Source of the DNA: Wenzhouxiangellaceae bacterium | GTDB lineage: Bacteria > Pseudomonadota > Gammaproteobacteria > Xanthomonadales > Wenzhouxiangellaceae | Direction: 5' to 3' | Assembly (NCBI GenBank): GCA_018334995.1 | Contig: JAGXKW010000010.1 | Location: 1-37,595 of the forward strand | DNA: 37,595 nt | Made by a program: the position numbers and the translations under genes | The notes under the pieces: generated by a model | Seen by the model: the letters and a program-made list of their open reading frames with translations, nothing else | What the model was told of the DNA's origin: nothing | The model's database searches: none | Part shown: positions 29,050-37,318 of the stretch, piece after piece | Layout of the letters: each line of letters starts with the position of its first letter | Position numbering within the stretch: position 1 is the first letter of the stretch

Positions 29050-31425
29050 TCACTCGCCGTCGCCGATCGAACCCTCGAACAGCTTGAGGATGCGACGGTA
29101 CTGGTCCAGCCAGCTTTCCGGATGCACGTAGCCGTGAGGTTCGAGCGGGTAGGAGGCCAGTTCCCAGTCCTCTTTTTCCAGCTCGATCAGGCGCTGGGCA
29201 AGGCGCACCGAATCCTTGTAGAACACGTTGTCGTCGAGCATGCCGTGGCTGATCAGCAGCGGGCCTTCGAGGCCTTCGGCGAACTCGATCGGCGAACTCC
29301 GGCGATAGGCTTCGGGGTCCACTTGAGGCGTATTCAGGATGTTCGAAGTATAGCCGTGGTTGTAGTGCGCCCAGTCGGTCACGGGACGCAGCGAAGCGCC
29401 GGCGGCGAATGTCTCGGGTGCGTTGAACATCGCCATGAAGGTCATGAAGCCGCCGTAGGACCCGCCGTAGACGCCGACGCGGGCCGGGTCGGCATCGTGG
29501 TTGTCGACCAGCCAGCTCACGCCGTCGATCAGGTCTTCCAGCTCCGGCGTGCCCATCTGGCGGTAAATCGCGGTACGCCAGTCGCGCCCGTATCCGCGGC
29601 TGGCGCGATAGTCCATGTCCAGCACGTGGTAACCGCGCTCGGTGAGCAGGTTGTGGAACATCTGTTCGCGGAAATAGTAGGGAAAGCGGTGGTGCGTGTT
29701 CTGGGTGTAGCCTGCGCCGTGCACGAACACGACCACCGGCCGCGCCCCGTCGAAATCGCCGCGGGCGGGATAGAACTTGGTCCGGATGGGATCATCGACG
29801 TGACTGGAAGGCACATCGACGAATTCCGGCGACTGCCAATCCAGCGCCCGGTATCGGTCGGTTCGGGTATCCGTGGCCGCGGTCAGCTCGCCGGCGGCGC
29901 GCTGGAGTACAGCGGCCTGCGGCGGCAGGTAGCTTCCGGAATGGCGCACCAGCACGTTGCCGCTTGCCGGGTGCAGTGCATAGCTTTCAAGCCCGCGCAG
30001 ACGGGTCAGGCGCTCCATGCTTCCGCTTGCGACGTCCAGCGCGTACAGGTCGTACTCGGTCGGATGAGAGGCGTTTGAAATCAGCAGCGCCGAATCGCCG
30101 CCGGCGCCGAAATCGACGTCGTGAATCTCGAACTCGCCGGACGTGCGCTGCCGCTTGCGGCCGTCGGTGTCGATGGTGTAGAGATGGCTGTAACCGCTTT
30201 CTTCCGACAACAGCCAGGCGGTTTCGCTGCCGGGCACCCAGCCGAATTCGTTGAACGCCCAGTTGATCCAGGCCGGATCGGTCAGCCGGTGCAACTGCGT
30301 GACGTTCTGGTCGGAAGCATCGACCAGAGCCGTCCAGCGATCCTTGTTGTCGATGGCGCGCACTTGCACCAGCGCCCGCTCGGCCGCCGGATGCCACTCG
30401 ATGCCGGTCACCTGCACCGGACGCGGGTCGTCGGCGTCGAACGGCTCGATGTCCTGATCCGCTTTCAGTTCGGCCAGGGGGTCCTCGCCGCGTCCGCTCA
30501 GCGCGCTCAGGTCGAGTTCATGACGGGTGCGCGTTTCCAGGTCCAGCAGCCACAGCGAGTGCGGTTCCGCCGGCTCGCGCCCGACCAGCGTGCGGACATC
30601 CTCGATTTCGACATAGCCGGATCGGGTCACGAAGCGCGGCATGTGGTCGGACTTGCCGTCGCCTGCGCCGGCCTTCTGTACCACGACCAGCATCCAGCGC
30701 GCATCGGGCGCGAGGCTGGAATCGGCCGCCGAATATTCGTCGCCGAGGTACCACGGCGCCGGCGCGCGAGCCGGATCGACGCGCGAATTCTCGATCCGGT
30801 GGGAGTGCCGTTCTTCCTTGCGCCGGCGCTGGCGTTCCAGGGTTTCGAACAGCCGCAGCTGGTCGGCCTCGAGGCCGTTTTCGGGCTCGGCCTCGGGATT
30901 GTCTTCGAACCGCAGATCGGCCACCGGCCGGGCCGAACCGCCGTCGAGGTCGATGCGCCACCAGCGGCCGTCGGACTCGAACTGCACGTGCCGCTGGTCG
31001 GCCGAGAAGCTCGCGTTGGACGGCGCCGAAGTGCCGCTGAACAGGCGGGTCGAGCGTGCGCTTTCGAGGTCGTGCAAGAGCAGACTGCTGCCCCGCACCG
31101 TCACGGCACGCGATTGCGCCTGGTCGTAGACCGGATCCGGGCCGTTGATTTCCGCCTTGGCGCTGGCGTCGAGCCGGGTCGGCGTGCCGTTCTCGATTGC
31201 TACGCGGTAGACGTCGCGGATATCCGAGTCGCTGCGCTTGACGCGGTAGAAATAGGCGTTGCCGTCGAGCTGCCACCAGGCCCGTTCGACCGGCGGGCCG
31301 ATCCAGTCCGGATCCTGCATGATGGTTTCGAGATCGGGCGCGGCGAGCGCGTTCGCGGCCAGCGCGAAAAGCAGTGCGAGTGAAAATTGCTTGATCGGGC
31401 GGTGAGTCATGTGGTGCAAACGCAA
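29050..31425 (-). CDS. Exported S9 family peptidase (dipeptidyl-peptidase IV-like)
   Basis: A 791-residue protein if started at TTG 31425, which has AAGGAG seven bases upstream. The ATG at 31410 (MTHRPIKQF) gives 786 residues but lies 22 bases from that Shine-Dalgarno. The signal peptide core is FSLALLFALAANALA. A long beta-propeller is followed by an alpha/beta hydrolase with Ser656 in GVYGGSYGGF, Asp731 in HGMLDDNV and His764 in EPHGYVHPESW (TTG numbering). This is a complete triad in the DPP-IV/acylaminoacyl style. It is probably periplasmic and degrades peptides. It shares strand and family with the next gene but is clearly diverged from it. Confidence 0.92.
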   Translation of the reverse strand: MRLHHMTHRPIKQFSLALLFALAANALAAPDLETIMQDPDWIGPPVERAWWQLDGNAYFYRVKRSDSDIRDVYRVAIENGTPTRLDASAKAEINGPDPVYDQAQSRAVTVRGSSLLLHDLESARSTRLFSGTSAPSNASFSADQRHVQFESDGRWWRIDLDGGSARPVADLRFEDNPEAEPENGLEADQLRLFETLERQRRRKEERHSHRIENSRVDPARAPAPWYLGDEYSAADSSLAPDARWMLVVVQKAGAGDGKSDHMPRFVTRSGYVEIEDVRTLVGREPAEPHSLWLLDLETRTRHELDLSALSGRGEDPLAELKADQDIEPFDADDPRPVQVTGIEWHPAAERALVQVRAIDNKDRWTALVDASDQNVTQLHRLTDPAWINWAFNEFGWVPGSETAWLLSEESGYSHLYTIDTDGRKRQRTSGEFEIHDVDFGAGGDSALLISNASHPTEYDLYALDVASGSMERLTRLRGLESYALHPASGNVLVRHSGSYLPPQAAVLQRAAGELTAATDTRTDRYRALDWQSPEFVDVPSSHVDDPIRTKFYPARGDFDGARPVVVFVHGAGYTQNTHHRFPYYFREQMFHNLLTERGYHVLDMDYRASRGYGRDWRTAIYRQMGTPELEDLIDGVSWLVDNHDADPARVGVYGGSYGGFMTFMAMFNAPETFAAGASLRPVTDWAHYNHGYTSNILNTPQVDPEAYRRSSPIEFAEGLEGPLLISHGMLDDNVFYKDSVRLAQRLIELEKEDWELASYPLEPHGYVHPESWLDQYRRILKLFEGSIGDGE

Positions 31426-31558
31426 GTCGGTTCTCCTTCCGGCGGCGTGAAGCGAGTCAAGCGCCCAAGGATACATGCTCCGCGCGTCGGGGCAATGTCG
31501 GGAACGAATCTTCCGACACGCAGTCATCCCCGGTCCGCGGCGTTCCGGGAAGGCCCCC

Positions 31559-31585
31559 AAAAACCCGAACGACGTCTTTCGGTTT
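31559..31585 (-). terminator. Possible intrinsic terminator behind the SPT-like gene
   Basis: On the minus strand, AAACCGAA - AGACGTCG - TTCGGGTTTTT forms a short stem with one bulge followed by a T-run. It lies 33 bp past the SPT stop. The stem is weak but well placed to end the sphingolipid operon. Confidence 0.45.
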
Positions 31586-31617
31586 GGCGTACCGACGACG
31601 CACGCATGATCGAGTTT

Positions 31618-32802
31618 TCAGGCCGCCTTTTGCAGCTGTCCGAAGGCCTGGATGATCCGGTCCATGTGCTCGGGCGTGTGCGCCGCGCTCAGGCTGATGC
31701 GCAGCAGGTTCAGGCCCTTGGGCGTGGCCGGCGGCACCATCAGGTTGGCGTATACGCCGTTTTCCAGGAGTCCGCGCCAATGGGCCAGCGCGCTTTCGCG
31801 GTCGGGCAGGATGATGGCCGCGACCGGCCCGGGCTTGTCGCTGCCCAGCCGATAGCCGAAGCTGTCGAGTGCATCGTAGAGCTTGTCGATGTTATTCCAA
31901 AGGCGTTGGCGCAGGCCGCTGCCGGCCACGACCCGCGCCAGGGCGGTGCGCGTCGCGGCGATGACCGCCGGGGAAGGCGAGGCGGTGAAGATGTAAGGCC
32001 GAGACGCCAGCCGCATCAGTTCCAGCTCCGCGTGCGGGCTGGCGCAGAATCCGCCGATTCCGCCGAGACTCTTCGAAAAGGTGCCGACCACGAAGTCGAC
32101 GTCGTCCAGAAGCCCGTGCGCCTCGGCCAGGCCCAGGCCCGTGGCCCCGAATACGCCGAACGAGTGCGCCTCGTCGAGCAGCAGCCATGCCCCGTGGCGG
32201 CGCTTGACTTCCACGAAATCGGCCAGCGGCGGCTGGTCGCCGAGCATGGAATAAAGCCCCTCGACGACGATCAGCGCACGGCTGGCGTCGCTGCCCAGGC
32301 GCGTCAGGCGGCGATCGAGGTTGGCCGGGTCGTTGTGCCGGAATACGATGGTCTGCGCAGCGCCGAGCCGGGCGCCGTCGTAGATGCTGGCGTGCGAATC
32401 GCTGTCGAGCAGCAGGAAGTCGTCCTTGCCGGCCAGCGTCGCGATACTGCCCAGGTTGGCCTGGTAGCCGGTGGAGAACACCATCGCGGAAGGCCAGCCA
32501 TAGGCTGCGGCGAGTTCACGCTCCAGCGATGCGTGCGCGTGATAACTGCCGTTGGCCATGCGCGATCCGGTGGTGCCGGTGCCGAAGTGCTCCAGCGACT
32601 CCCGGGCCGAAGCGATCACTTCCGGCTCCAGCGTCAGGCCGAGGTAATTGTTGGTGCCGGCGAGGATCACGCGCCTGCCGCCGATGACGCCTTCGGCGGC
32701 CGAAATGATGTCTTCGATCGGAGTGGCGACCGGCGGCGTCCCGTGGGCACCGAGATCTGCGCGCGCCGCGGCAAGCGGCGCAAACTTGTCGAACAGGCTC
32801 AT
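31618..32802 (-). CDS. spt: Serine palmitoyltransferase-like alpha-oxoamine synthase
   Basis: A 394-residue PLP enzyme of the alpha-oxoamine synthase family (with BioF, Kbl and HemA). The PLP lysine is Lys244 in GTFSKSLGG. The cofactor-binding DEAHS is at 210-214 (Asp210, His213), and the ring-stacking His137 is in DSDSHAS. BioF-type enzymes share these residues, so motifs alone do not give the substrate. The context does: it overlaps an acyl carrier protein gene by ATGA and sits with an acyl-ACP synthetase, an epimerase-type reductase and a ceramide-synthase-like GNAT. In Caulobacter this set makes ceramide. The expected reaction is serine plus acyl thioester to 3-ketosphinganine. No biotin genes are nearby. 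Confidence 0.85.
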   Translation of the reverse strand: MSLFDKFAPLAAARADLGAHGTPPVATPIEDIISAAEGVIGGRRVILAGTNNYLGLTLEPEVIASARESLEHFGTGTTGSRMANGSYHAHASLERELAAAYGWPSAMVFSTGYQANLGSIATLAGKDDFLLLDSDSHASIYDGARLGAAQTIVFRHNDPANLDRRLTRLGSDASRALIVVEGLYSMLGDQPPLADFVEVKRRHGAWLLLDEAHSFGVFGATGLGLAEAHGLLDDVDFVVGTFSKSLGGIGGFCASPHAELELMRLASRPYIFTASPSPAVIAATRTALARVVAGSGLRQRLWNNIDKLYDALDSFGYRLGSDKPGPVAAIILPDRESALAHWRGLLENGVYANLMVPPATPKGLNLLRISLSAAHTPEHMDRIIQAFGQLQKAA

Positions 32803-33056
32803 CGCGCAGTTCTCTCCAGGATGGGTTGCAGGCGGGTGGCCAGCTGGTTGAGCGTCTGCACTTCGGCAAGCACCTCTACCGGAACCGAGATATCGAGTTC
32901 ATCTTCGATTTCCATCACCAGGTCCATGACCTGCACGGAATCCAGTCCGACGTCGCTGGTGAGTGCCGCATCGAAGTCGATTTCGCGGATCTGGGGCAAC
33001 GCGGTCTCCACGGCATTGCGAATGGCCTGCTCTACACGGGCAGTCTCGTTTGTCAT
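32799..33056 (-). CDS. Dedicated acyl carrier protein of the sphingolipid operon
   Basis: An 85-residue acyl carrier protein. The 4'-phosphopantetheine site is Ser40 in DVGLDSVQVMDLVMEIED, followed by the acidic helix II (EIEDELDI) that docks partner enzymes. ATG 33056 was chosen because it forms an ATGA overlap with the upstream reductase gene; the stop overlaps the SPT start in the same way. Two ATGA junctions imply tight co-translation. By analogy with the Caulobacter operon it would carry the fatty acyl chain from the acyl-ACP synthetase to SPT. It is distinct from the housekeeping AcpP, which normally sits among the fab genes. Confidence 0.93.
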   Translation of the reverse strand: MTNETARVEQAIRNAVETALPQIREIDFDAALTSDVGLDSVQVMDLVMEIEDELDISVPVEVLAEVQTLNQLATRLQPILERTAR

Positions 33057-33988
33057 GCGTCGCTCCATCCTGGCAGGGTACCAAGCGCGCGTTCAAGGCG
33101 CGTCGCCGGGGCCCAGCCCAAGCACTGTTCGAGCGCCAGATTATCGCAGACCCAGTCGGGATGCAGCAGTTCGCGCGCCTTGCCCGGCGACAGCATGGCG
33201 CGCCGGGAGGCCAGGCGGGCGAACAGAAGGCTGCTCGCCGCGCTGACGCGCAGCGCCGGAGCCGGTATCCCGAAGGTTCTGACCGTCCGGCCGGACTGCT
33301 CGCGGGCGACCCGGGCGATTTCGGTCCAACTCCAGCCTTCCTCCGGTTGGGGTCCCGCCAGCGGCATCGTACGGCCCGTGGCGTCGTGTTCGATCAGCCT
33401 GCAGATGCTCTCCACCAGGTCGTCGACGTGCAAGATCGAAAAGCGCGCTTCGGCCGGCCCGGGACGAATCAGCCAGCCGCGCGCCAGCATGCGCCACAAC
33501 CCGGCCAGGGCCGGATCGCCGGGTCCGTATACCGCGGGTGGACGCAGGATGGAGTGGCGCGCAACACTGGAGGCCACGATCTCCTCGGCCGCTCGCTTGG
33601 ATGCGGCATACCAGGAAAGCTCCGGCCGAAGTGCGGCCAGTGAGGACAGGTGGATCAGGTGAGCGTCGGGTGCGTGGATCGCGCTGGCTTCGGTCAGCCG
33701 CCGGGTGCCGGCGACGTTGGCGCGCTGGAAATCGTCGGCCCGGTTGCCGGCGATGGCCGCGGCGACATGAATGACACAGTCGACGTCGCGAACCAGTTCG
33801 GCCAGGAGCTCGGGATCGTCGAGATCGCCGGCGACGATCCGGCAGCCGGCGAAGCTGCCGGGCAGCTTCCGCCGGTCCGGTTGCCGGACCAGCAGCCTGA
33901 GTTGCGTGTCGGGAAAGCGTTTTCTCAGGCGAGCAACCGCGGCCCGACCCACGAAGCCGGTCGCGCCGGTCAGGGCGATCACCGACAT
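33053..33988 (-). CDS. cerR: NAD(P)-dependent epimerase/dehydratase, probable ceramide reductase
   Basis: A 311-residue extended SDR. The Rossmann motif TGATGFVG is at 7-14. The active-site Ser is in HLSSLAAL (near 115), and Tyr127 and Lys131 are in YAASK. Extended SDRs act on nucleotide sugars, lipids or terpenoids. Its position, ATGA-coupled to an ACP and then SPT, matches the Caulobacter gene for the enzyme that reduces the 3-keto group of the sphingoid base or ceramide. The symbol is given by context. A generic sugar epimerase is the alternative, but no sugar gene is nearby. A 154-bp spacer without features separates it from the acyl-AMP ligase. Confidence 0.75.
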   Translation of the reverse strand: MSVIALTGATGFVGRAAVARLRKRFPDTQLRLLVRQPDRRKLPGSFAGCRIVAGDLDDPELLAELVRDVDCVIHVAAAIAGNRADDFQRANVAGTRRLTEASAIHAPDAHLIHLSSLAALRPELSWYAASKRAAEEIVASSVARHSILRPPAVYGPGDPALAGLWRMLARGWLIRPGPAEARFSILHVDDLVESICRLIEHDATGRTMPLAGPQPEEGWSWTEIARVAREQSGRTVRTFGIPAPALRVSAASSLLFARLASRRAMLSPGKARELLHPDWVCDNLALEQCLGWAPATRLERALGTLPGWSDA

Positions 33989-34142
33989 GTCAATCGAAGT
34001 CGTCCCGGCAAGAAGCGATCGGACGGCCGAACGTGGCCGGGGGCGCGCAGGAACCGAAGCGTGTATGCGAATCCATGAGAATTCCGAGCATCGCCGGATG
34101 ACTTCAGCCGTCCGCGCATTGATTCCGGGGTGGCTGTTGCCG

Positions 34143-35936
34143 CTAGCCCGCCTGGTTCAGCGCCCGGGTATGCGGCGTGCGGTTGACCAGGTCGCGCGGC
34201 AGGACTTCCGATTCCTCCAGTCCGTTCCGCTTGAGGAAATCCAGGCGCGTGCCGCTGCGCGAGAGCTTGCCGGAAGAGGTGCGCGGCAGCGTGTGCAGCG
34301 GTACCAGCTCGATCAGGCAGGCGATGCCGAATTCGGACTGGATCTTCTGCTTCAGGCGCTCGACCAGGCGTGCCTGGCGGAACGGATCCTGCTCGCGGCA
34401 TTGCACGACCAGCACCGCCACTTCGGTGCCGTCCTCGGCCGGAATCGCGAACGCAGACGCATCCTCGGCGCGAACTTCGGGCTGCTGCTCGGCGAGGTAT
34501 TCGAGATCCTGTGGCCAGATGTTGCGGCCATTGATGATCAGCAGATCCTTGGCGCGTCCGGTGATGAACAGCGAATCGCCGGCCCGATAGCCCACGTCGC
34601 CGGTATTCAGCCAGCCGTCCTCGGACAGCGAGGCACGCGTGGCGTCGGGGTTGTTGGCGTAGCCCGACATCACGCTGGGGCCACGCAGGTAGATGGTGCC
34701 GCAGTTGCGCTCGTCCAGCACCTGGCCGTTTTCGTCGCGGATTTCGACTTCGTAATCGGGCAGCGGGCGGCCACAGTTGACGAATTCGGTCACGCGCCCG
34801 GCTTTGTCTGCATCCGCAACCGGTTCGGCACGGCGCGAGCCGGCAAGCACGTCGGCGTCCAGGCGATCGACCTCCAGGCCCTGGGCCAGCGGCGCGAAGC
34901 TGACCGCAAGCGAACACTCGGCCATGCCGTAGCAGGGCAGGAACGCCGTTGCCGAGAAGTTGGCCGGCGCGAGTGCTTCGGCGAACTGATCGAGCCAGCC
35001 GGCGCGAATCATTTCGGCACCCACCCCGGCCACGCGCCACGCCGAGAGATCGTAGCGCTCGACATCGGACGGACGCAGGCGGCGTGCGCACAGCGCGAAC
35101 CCGAACGGCGGCGAATACGAAATGGTCGCCTGGTTGCGCGACATCAGTTCCAGCCACAGGCGCGGCCGCATCGCGAAATCGCGGGTGCCCATGTAATCGA
35201 CCGAAAGCTGCGATACCACCGGTCCCAGGATCAGCCCGACCAGCCCCATGTCGTGGTAGAAGGGGAGCCAGGACACGTAGCGGTCGCCGCGACGGATCTG
35301 CACGCCGTACTGAAGAATGCCGGCAAGATTGCTCAGGACCGCTTGCTGGGTAATCATGGTGCCGCGCGGAAAGCGGGTGCTGCCGGAGGTGTACTGCAGG
35401 TAGGCCAGTTCGTCCGGTGCCGGAGGTTCCGGCAGCGCAGCCGCCGGCGCCAGCGCCTGGAACGCCTCGAGCGTTCCGCTCACGGCGAGATCCAGGCCCT
35501 GAACGGCCTCGTCGAGAAACGAGGCGAAATCCGACGAGGCGTAGGCGGCGCTGGCACGGCAGTCTTGTAGCAGCGCGCGCAGATGCTCCACGAAGGCGCT
35601 CTTGCCGCCCAGGTGCACCGCCGCCGGGAGCGGCACCGGGACCAGGCCCGCGTACTGGCAGGCGAAGAACATGACGTGGAAATCGGGCTGGGTGTCGGCC
35701 ACCAGCGCGATGCGGCTGCCGCGCGGCAGGTTCAGCCCGGCAAGGCGGGACGCGATCTGTCGGGCGCGCTCGCGCAGTTCCGTGTAGGTCATGACGGCGG
35801 TCAGCTCGCCGCGGCCGTTGTGGAAATTGCAGCCGGTCGTCCCCCTGGCCGCATAGTCCAGCGCTTCCGCCAGGCTCCGGTAGCCGGAGGTCTTGAGCGG
35901 AAGTGAATTGTTGGTTGGGGTTGGCAAGTGGCTCAA
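34143..35936 (-). CDS. Fatty acyl-AMP ligase / acyl-ACP synthetase
   Basis: A 597-residue ANL-superfamily adenylating enzyme. The ATP-binding loop YTSGSTRFPRG is at 182-192. It is followed by SWLPFYHDMGLVG, CYGMAECSLAVSF (A5 region), WLNTGDVGY (A7), GRAKDLLIINGRNIWPQDLE (A8) and SSGKLSRSG (A10 lysine). YHDMGL and NGRNIWPQD are typical of fatty acyl-AMP ligases, which hand the acyl group to a carrier protein rather than to CoA. Here the obvious acceptor is the ACP two genes on. It is the first gene of the minus-strand operon, with a possible -10 TATAAT at 36024-36029. Confidence 0.9.
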   Translation of the reverse strand: MSHLPTPTNNSLPLKTSGYRSLAEALDYAARGTTGCNFHNGRGELTAVMTYTELRERARQIASRLAGLNLPRGSRIALVADTQPDFHVMFFACQYAGLVPVPLPAAVHLGGKSAFVEHLRALLQDCRASAAYASSDFASFLDEAVQGLDLAVSGTLEAFQALAPAAALPEPPAPDELAYLQYTSGSTRFPRGTMITQQAVLSNLAGILQYGVQIRRGDRYVSWLPFYHDMGLVGLILGPVVSQLSVDYMGTRDFAMRPRLWLELMSRNQATISYSPPFGFALCARRLRPSDVERYDLSAWRVAGVGAEMIRAGWLDQFAEALAPANFSATAFLPCYGMAECSLAVSFAPLAQGLEVDRLDADVLAGSRRAEPVADADKAGRVTEFVNCGRPLPDYEVEIRDENGQVLDERNCGTIYLRGPSVMSGYANNPDATRASLSEDGWLNTGDVGYRAGDSLFITGRAKDLLIINGRNIWPQDLEYLAEQQPEVRAEDASAFAIPAEDGTEVAVLVVQCREQDPFRQARLVERLKQKIQSEFGIACLIELVPLHTLPRTSSGKLSRSGTRLDFLKRNGLEESEVLPRDLVNRTPHTRALNQAG

Positions 35937-36169
35937 AACCGAATTTCCCTTGTTGTTCTGTTATCTCGCGTAGAATTCTGCCGATACCGGCCAGCGCAAG
36001 CGTTTTCGTAAATTCAAACGAACATTATAAAGCGATGACGAATGGAATGAAACTATTCGCGAGTGCCTCTTTTTGTGAGCAAGTTAAGGATTTCCCCGTT
36101 AAATTTGCGTTCATCATGACATTTTCGCAACATTATGTGGTAACTACGCCACAGCGGCAAGGATAACTC
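35937..36169. promoter_or_regulatory. AT-rich divergent promoter region of the sphingolipid genes
   Basis: These 233 bp separate the divergent acyl-AMP ligase and ceramide-synthase-like genes and are clearly AT-richer than the rest of the window. On the minus strand TATAAT (complement of 36024-36029) is a consensus -10 within CTTTATAATG, about 80 bp before the ligase start; its -35 is weak. On the plus strand TTGCGT (36105-36110) and CAACAT (36128-36133) at 17 bp are a weak candidate. AAGGA precedes the GNAT start at 36170 by 6 bp. Confidence 0.55.
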
Positions 36170-37318
36170 ATGCGGGGTGGAGAAAATCGGGGCGTGGAAA
36201 TTCACCCCGTCAAGACCCGAAAGCAGTGGAAATGCTTTCATGCATTGCCCCGCCGCTTGTACTCGGGCAGTTCCGAATGGATACAGCCGCTGCGGCTGCA
36301 GACCCGTCAGACATGGGCGCCGCGACACCCGTTTTTCAAGCATTCCAGTGCGGCCGCCTGGCTGGCATGGCGCGATGGCGAGCCGGTCGGCCGCATCAGC
36401 GCACAGGTCGATGCGCTGGATGCCGAATGCGGCCGGTCGGGCGCCGGTCATTTCGGACAGCTGGAAGGCGTCGATGATTCGAGCGTGTTCCGGTCATTGG
36501 TCGCGGCGGCCGAACGCTGGCTGATCGAACGCGGCGTGACCGAAGTGACCGGTCCGTTCGATCTGTCGATCAACCAGCAGTGCGGTCTGTTGGTCGACGG
36601 TTTCGAACACCCGCCCATGATGATGATGACCTACAACCCGCCGCATTACCCACGCCGGATCGAGGCGCTGGGCTTCGAGCCGGCGGCGGAGACGCTTGCC
36701 TACCGTGGATCGCCGCGCTACCAGCTTCCCGTCCGGGTCGCGCGGCTGCTCTCGCGGATGCAGGATCGGCTCGAGATCCGGCCGGTTGCGCGTGCCGAGC
36801 TCGAGTCGCATGCCGAATCGATGCGGCTCATCTTCAACGCCGCCTGGTCCGACAATTGGGGTTTCGTGCCGTTTACCGAAGACGAGTTCGCGCACGCGAT
36901 CGGTGAAATGAAGTTCCTGATACGCCCGGGGTACGTCAACCTCGCCGAGGTCGACGGCGAGCTGGCCGGGTTCATCGTCGTGCTGCCGGATCTCAACGAG
37001 CTGATCTCGGATCTCGATGGCCGGCTGTTCCCGTTCGGCGGACCCCGCCTGCTGTGGCGCCTCGCCAGGCGGCGCAGTCGGCGCGCAAGAATTCCGCTGA
37101 TGGGCGTGGTGCCGGAATACCAGCAGTCGTTCGTCGGTGCCGCCGTCAGCTATGCGCTGATCGAGGCGGCCCGGCATTCGATCGTGCGAGACGGTATCGA
37201 GATCACCGAGCAATCCTGGATCCTGGCGAACAACCAGGGGATGCGCTCCATGGTCGAGTCGATCGGCATGGAAGTCGCGCAGCGTTTTTGTATCTATCGC
37301 AAGACACTGGCGGGATGA
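36170..37318 (+). CDS. bcerS: GNAT-fold acyltransferase, probable bacterial ceramide synthase
   Basis: A 382-residue protein of the large double-domain GNAT type. The N-terminal half has HPVKTRKQWKCFHALPRRLY, then AWLAWRDGEPVGRISAQVD, the GNAT strand-loop, and GPFDLSINQQCGLLVDGFEHPPMMMM. The C-terminal half has LRPVARAELE-type second-domain strands, MRLIFNAAWSDNWGFVPF, and IPLMGVVPEYQQSFVGAAV, which resembles an acyl-CoA site. Caulobacter CC_1154, reported as the bacterial ceramide synthase that N-acylates the sphingoid base, is a protein of this kind. The link is from memory and context. The start ATG 36170 has AAGGA at 6 bp. The stop overlaps the next gene by ATGA. Confidence 0.75.
   Translation: MRGGENRGVEIHPVKTRKQWKCFHALPRRLYSGSSEWIQPLRLQTRQTWAPRHPFFKHSSAAAWLAWRDGEPVGRISAQVDALDAECGRSGAGHFGQLEGVDDSSVFRSLVAAAERWLIERGVTEVTGPFDLSINQQCGLLVDGFEHPPMMMMTYNPPHYPRRIEALGFEPAAETLAYRGSPRYQLPVRVARLLSRMQDRLEIRPVARAELESHAESMRLIFNAAWSDNWGFVPFTEDEFAHAIGEMKFLIRPGYVNLAEVDGELAGFIVVLPDLNELISDLDGRLFPFGGPRLLWRLARRRSRRARIPLMGVVPEYQQSFVGAAVSYALIEAARHSIVRDGIEITEQSWILANNQGMRSMVESIGMEVAQRFCIYRKTLAG

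Noticed and set aside
31618-32802. 8-amino-7-oxononanoate synthase (bioF)
   Set aside because: The fold and PLP residues would fit, but there is no other biotin gene, and the coupling to a dedicated ACP, an epimerase-type reductase and an acyl-ACP synthetase fits SPT better.
31387-33246. 619-codon open frame on the plus strand
   Set aside because: Antisense to SPT and ACP; no recognisable domain.
33979-35157. 392-codon open frame on the minus strand
   Set aside because: It overlaps the acyl-AMP ligase in another frame, and all ligase motifs lie in the accepted frame.
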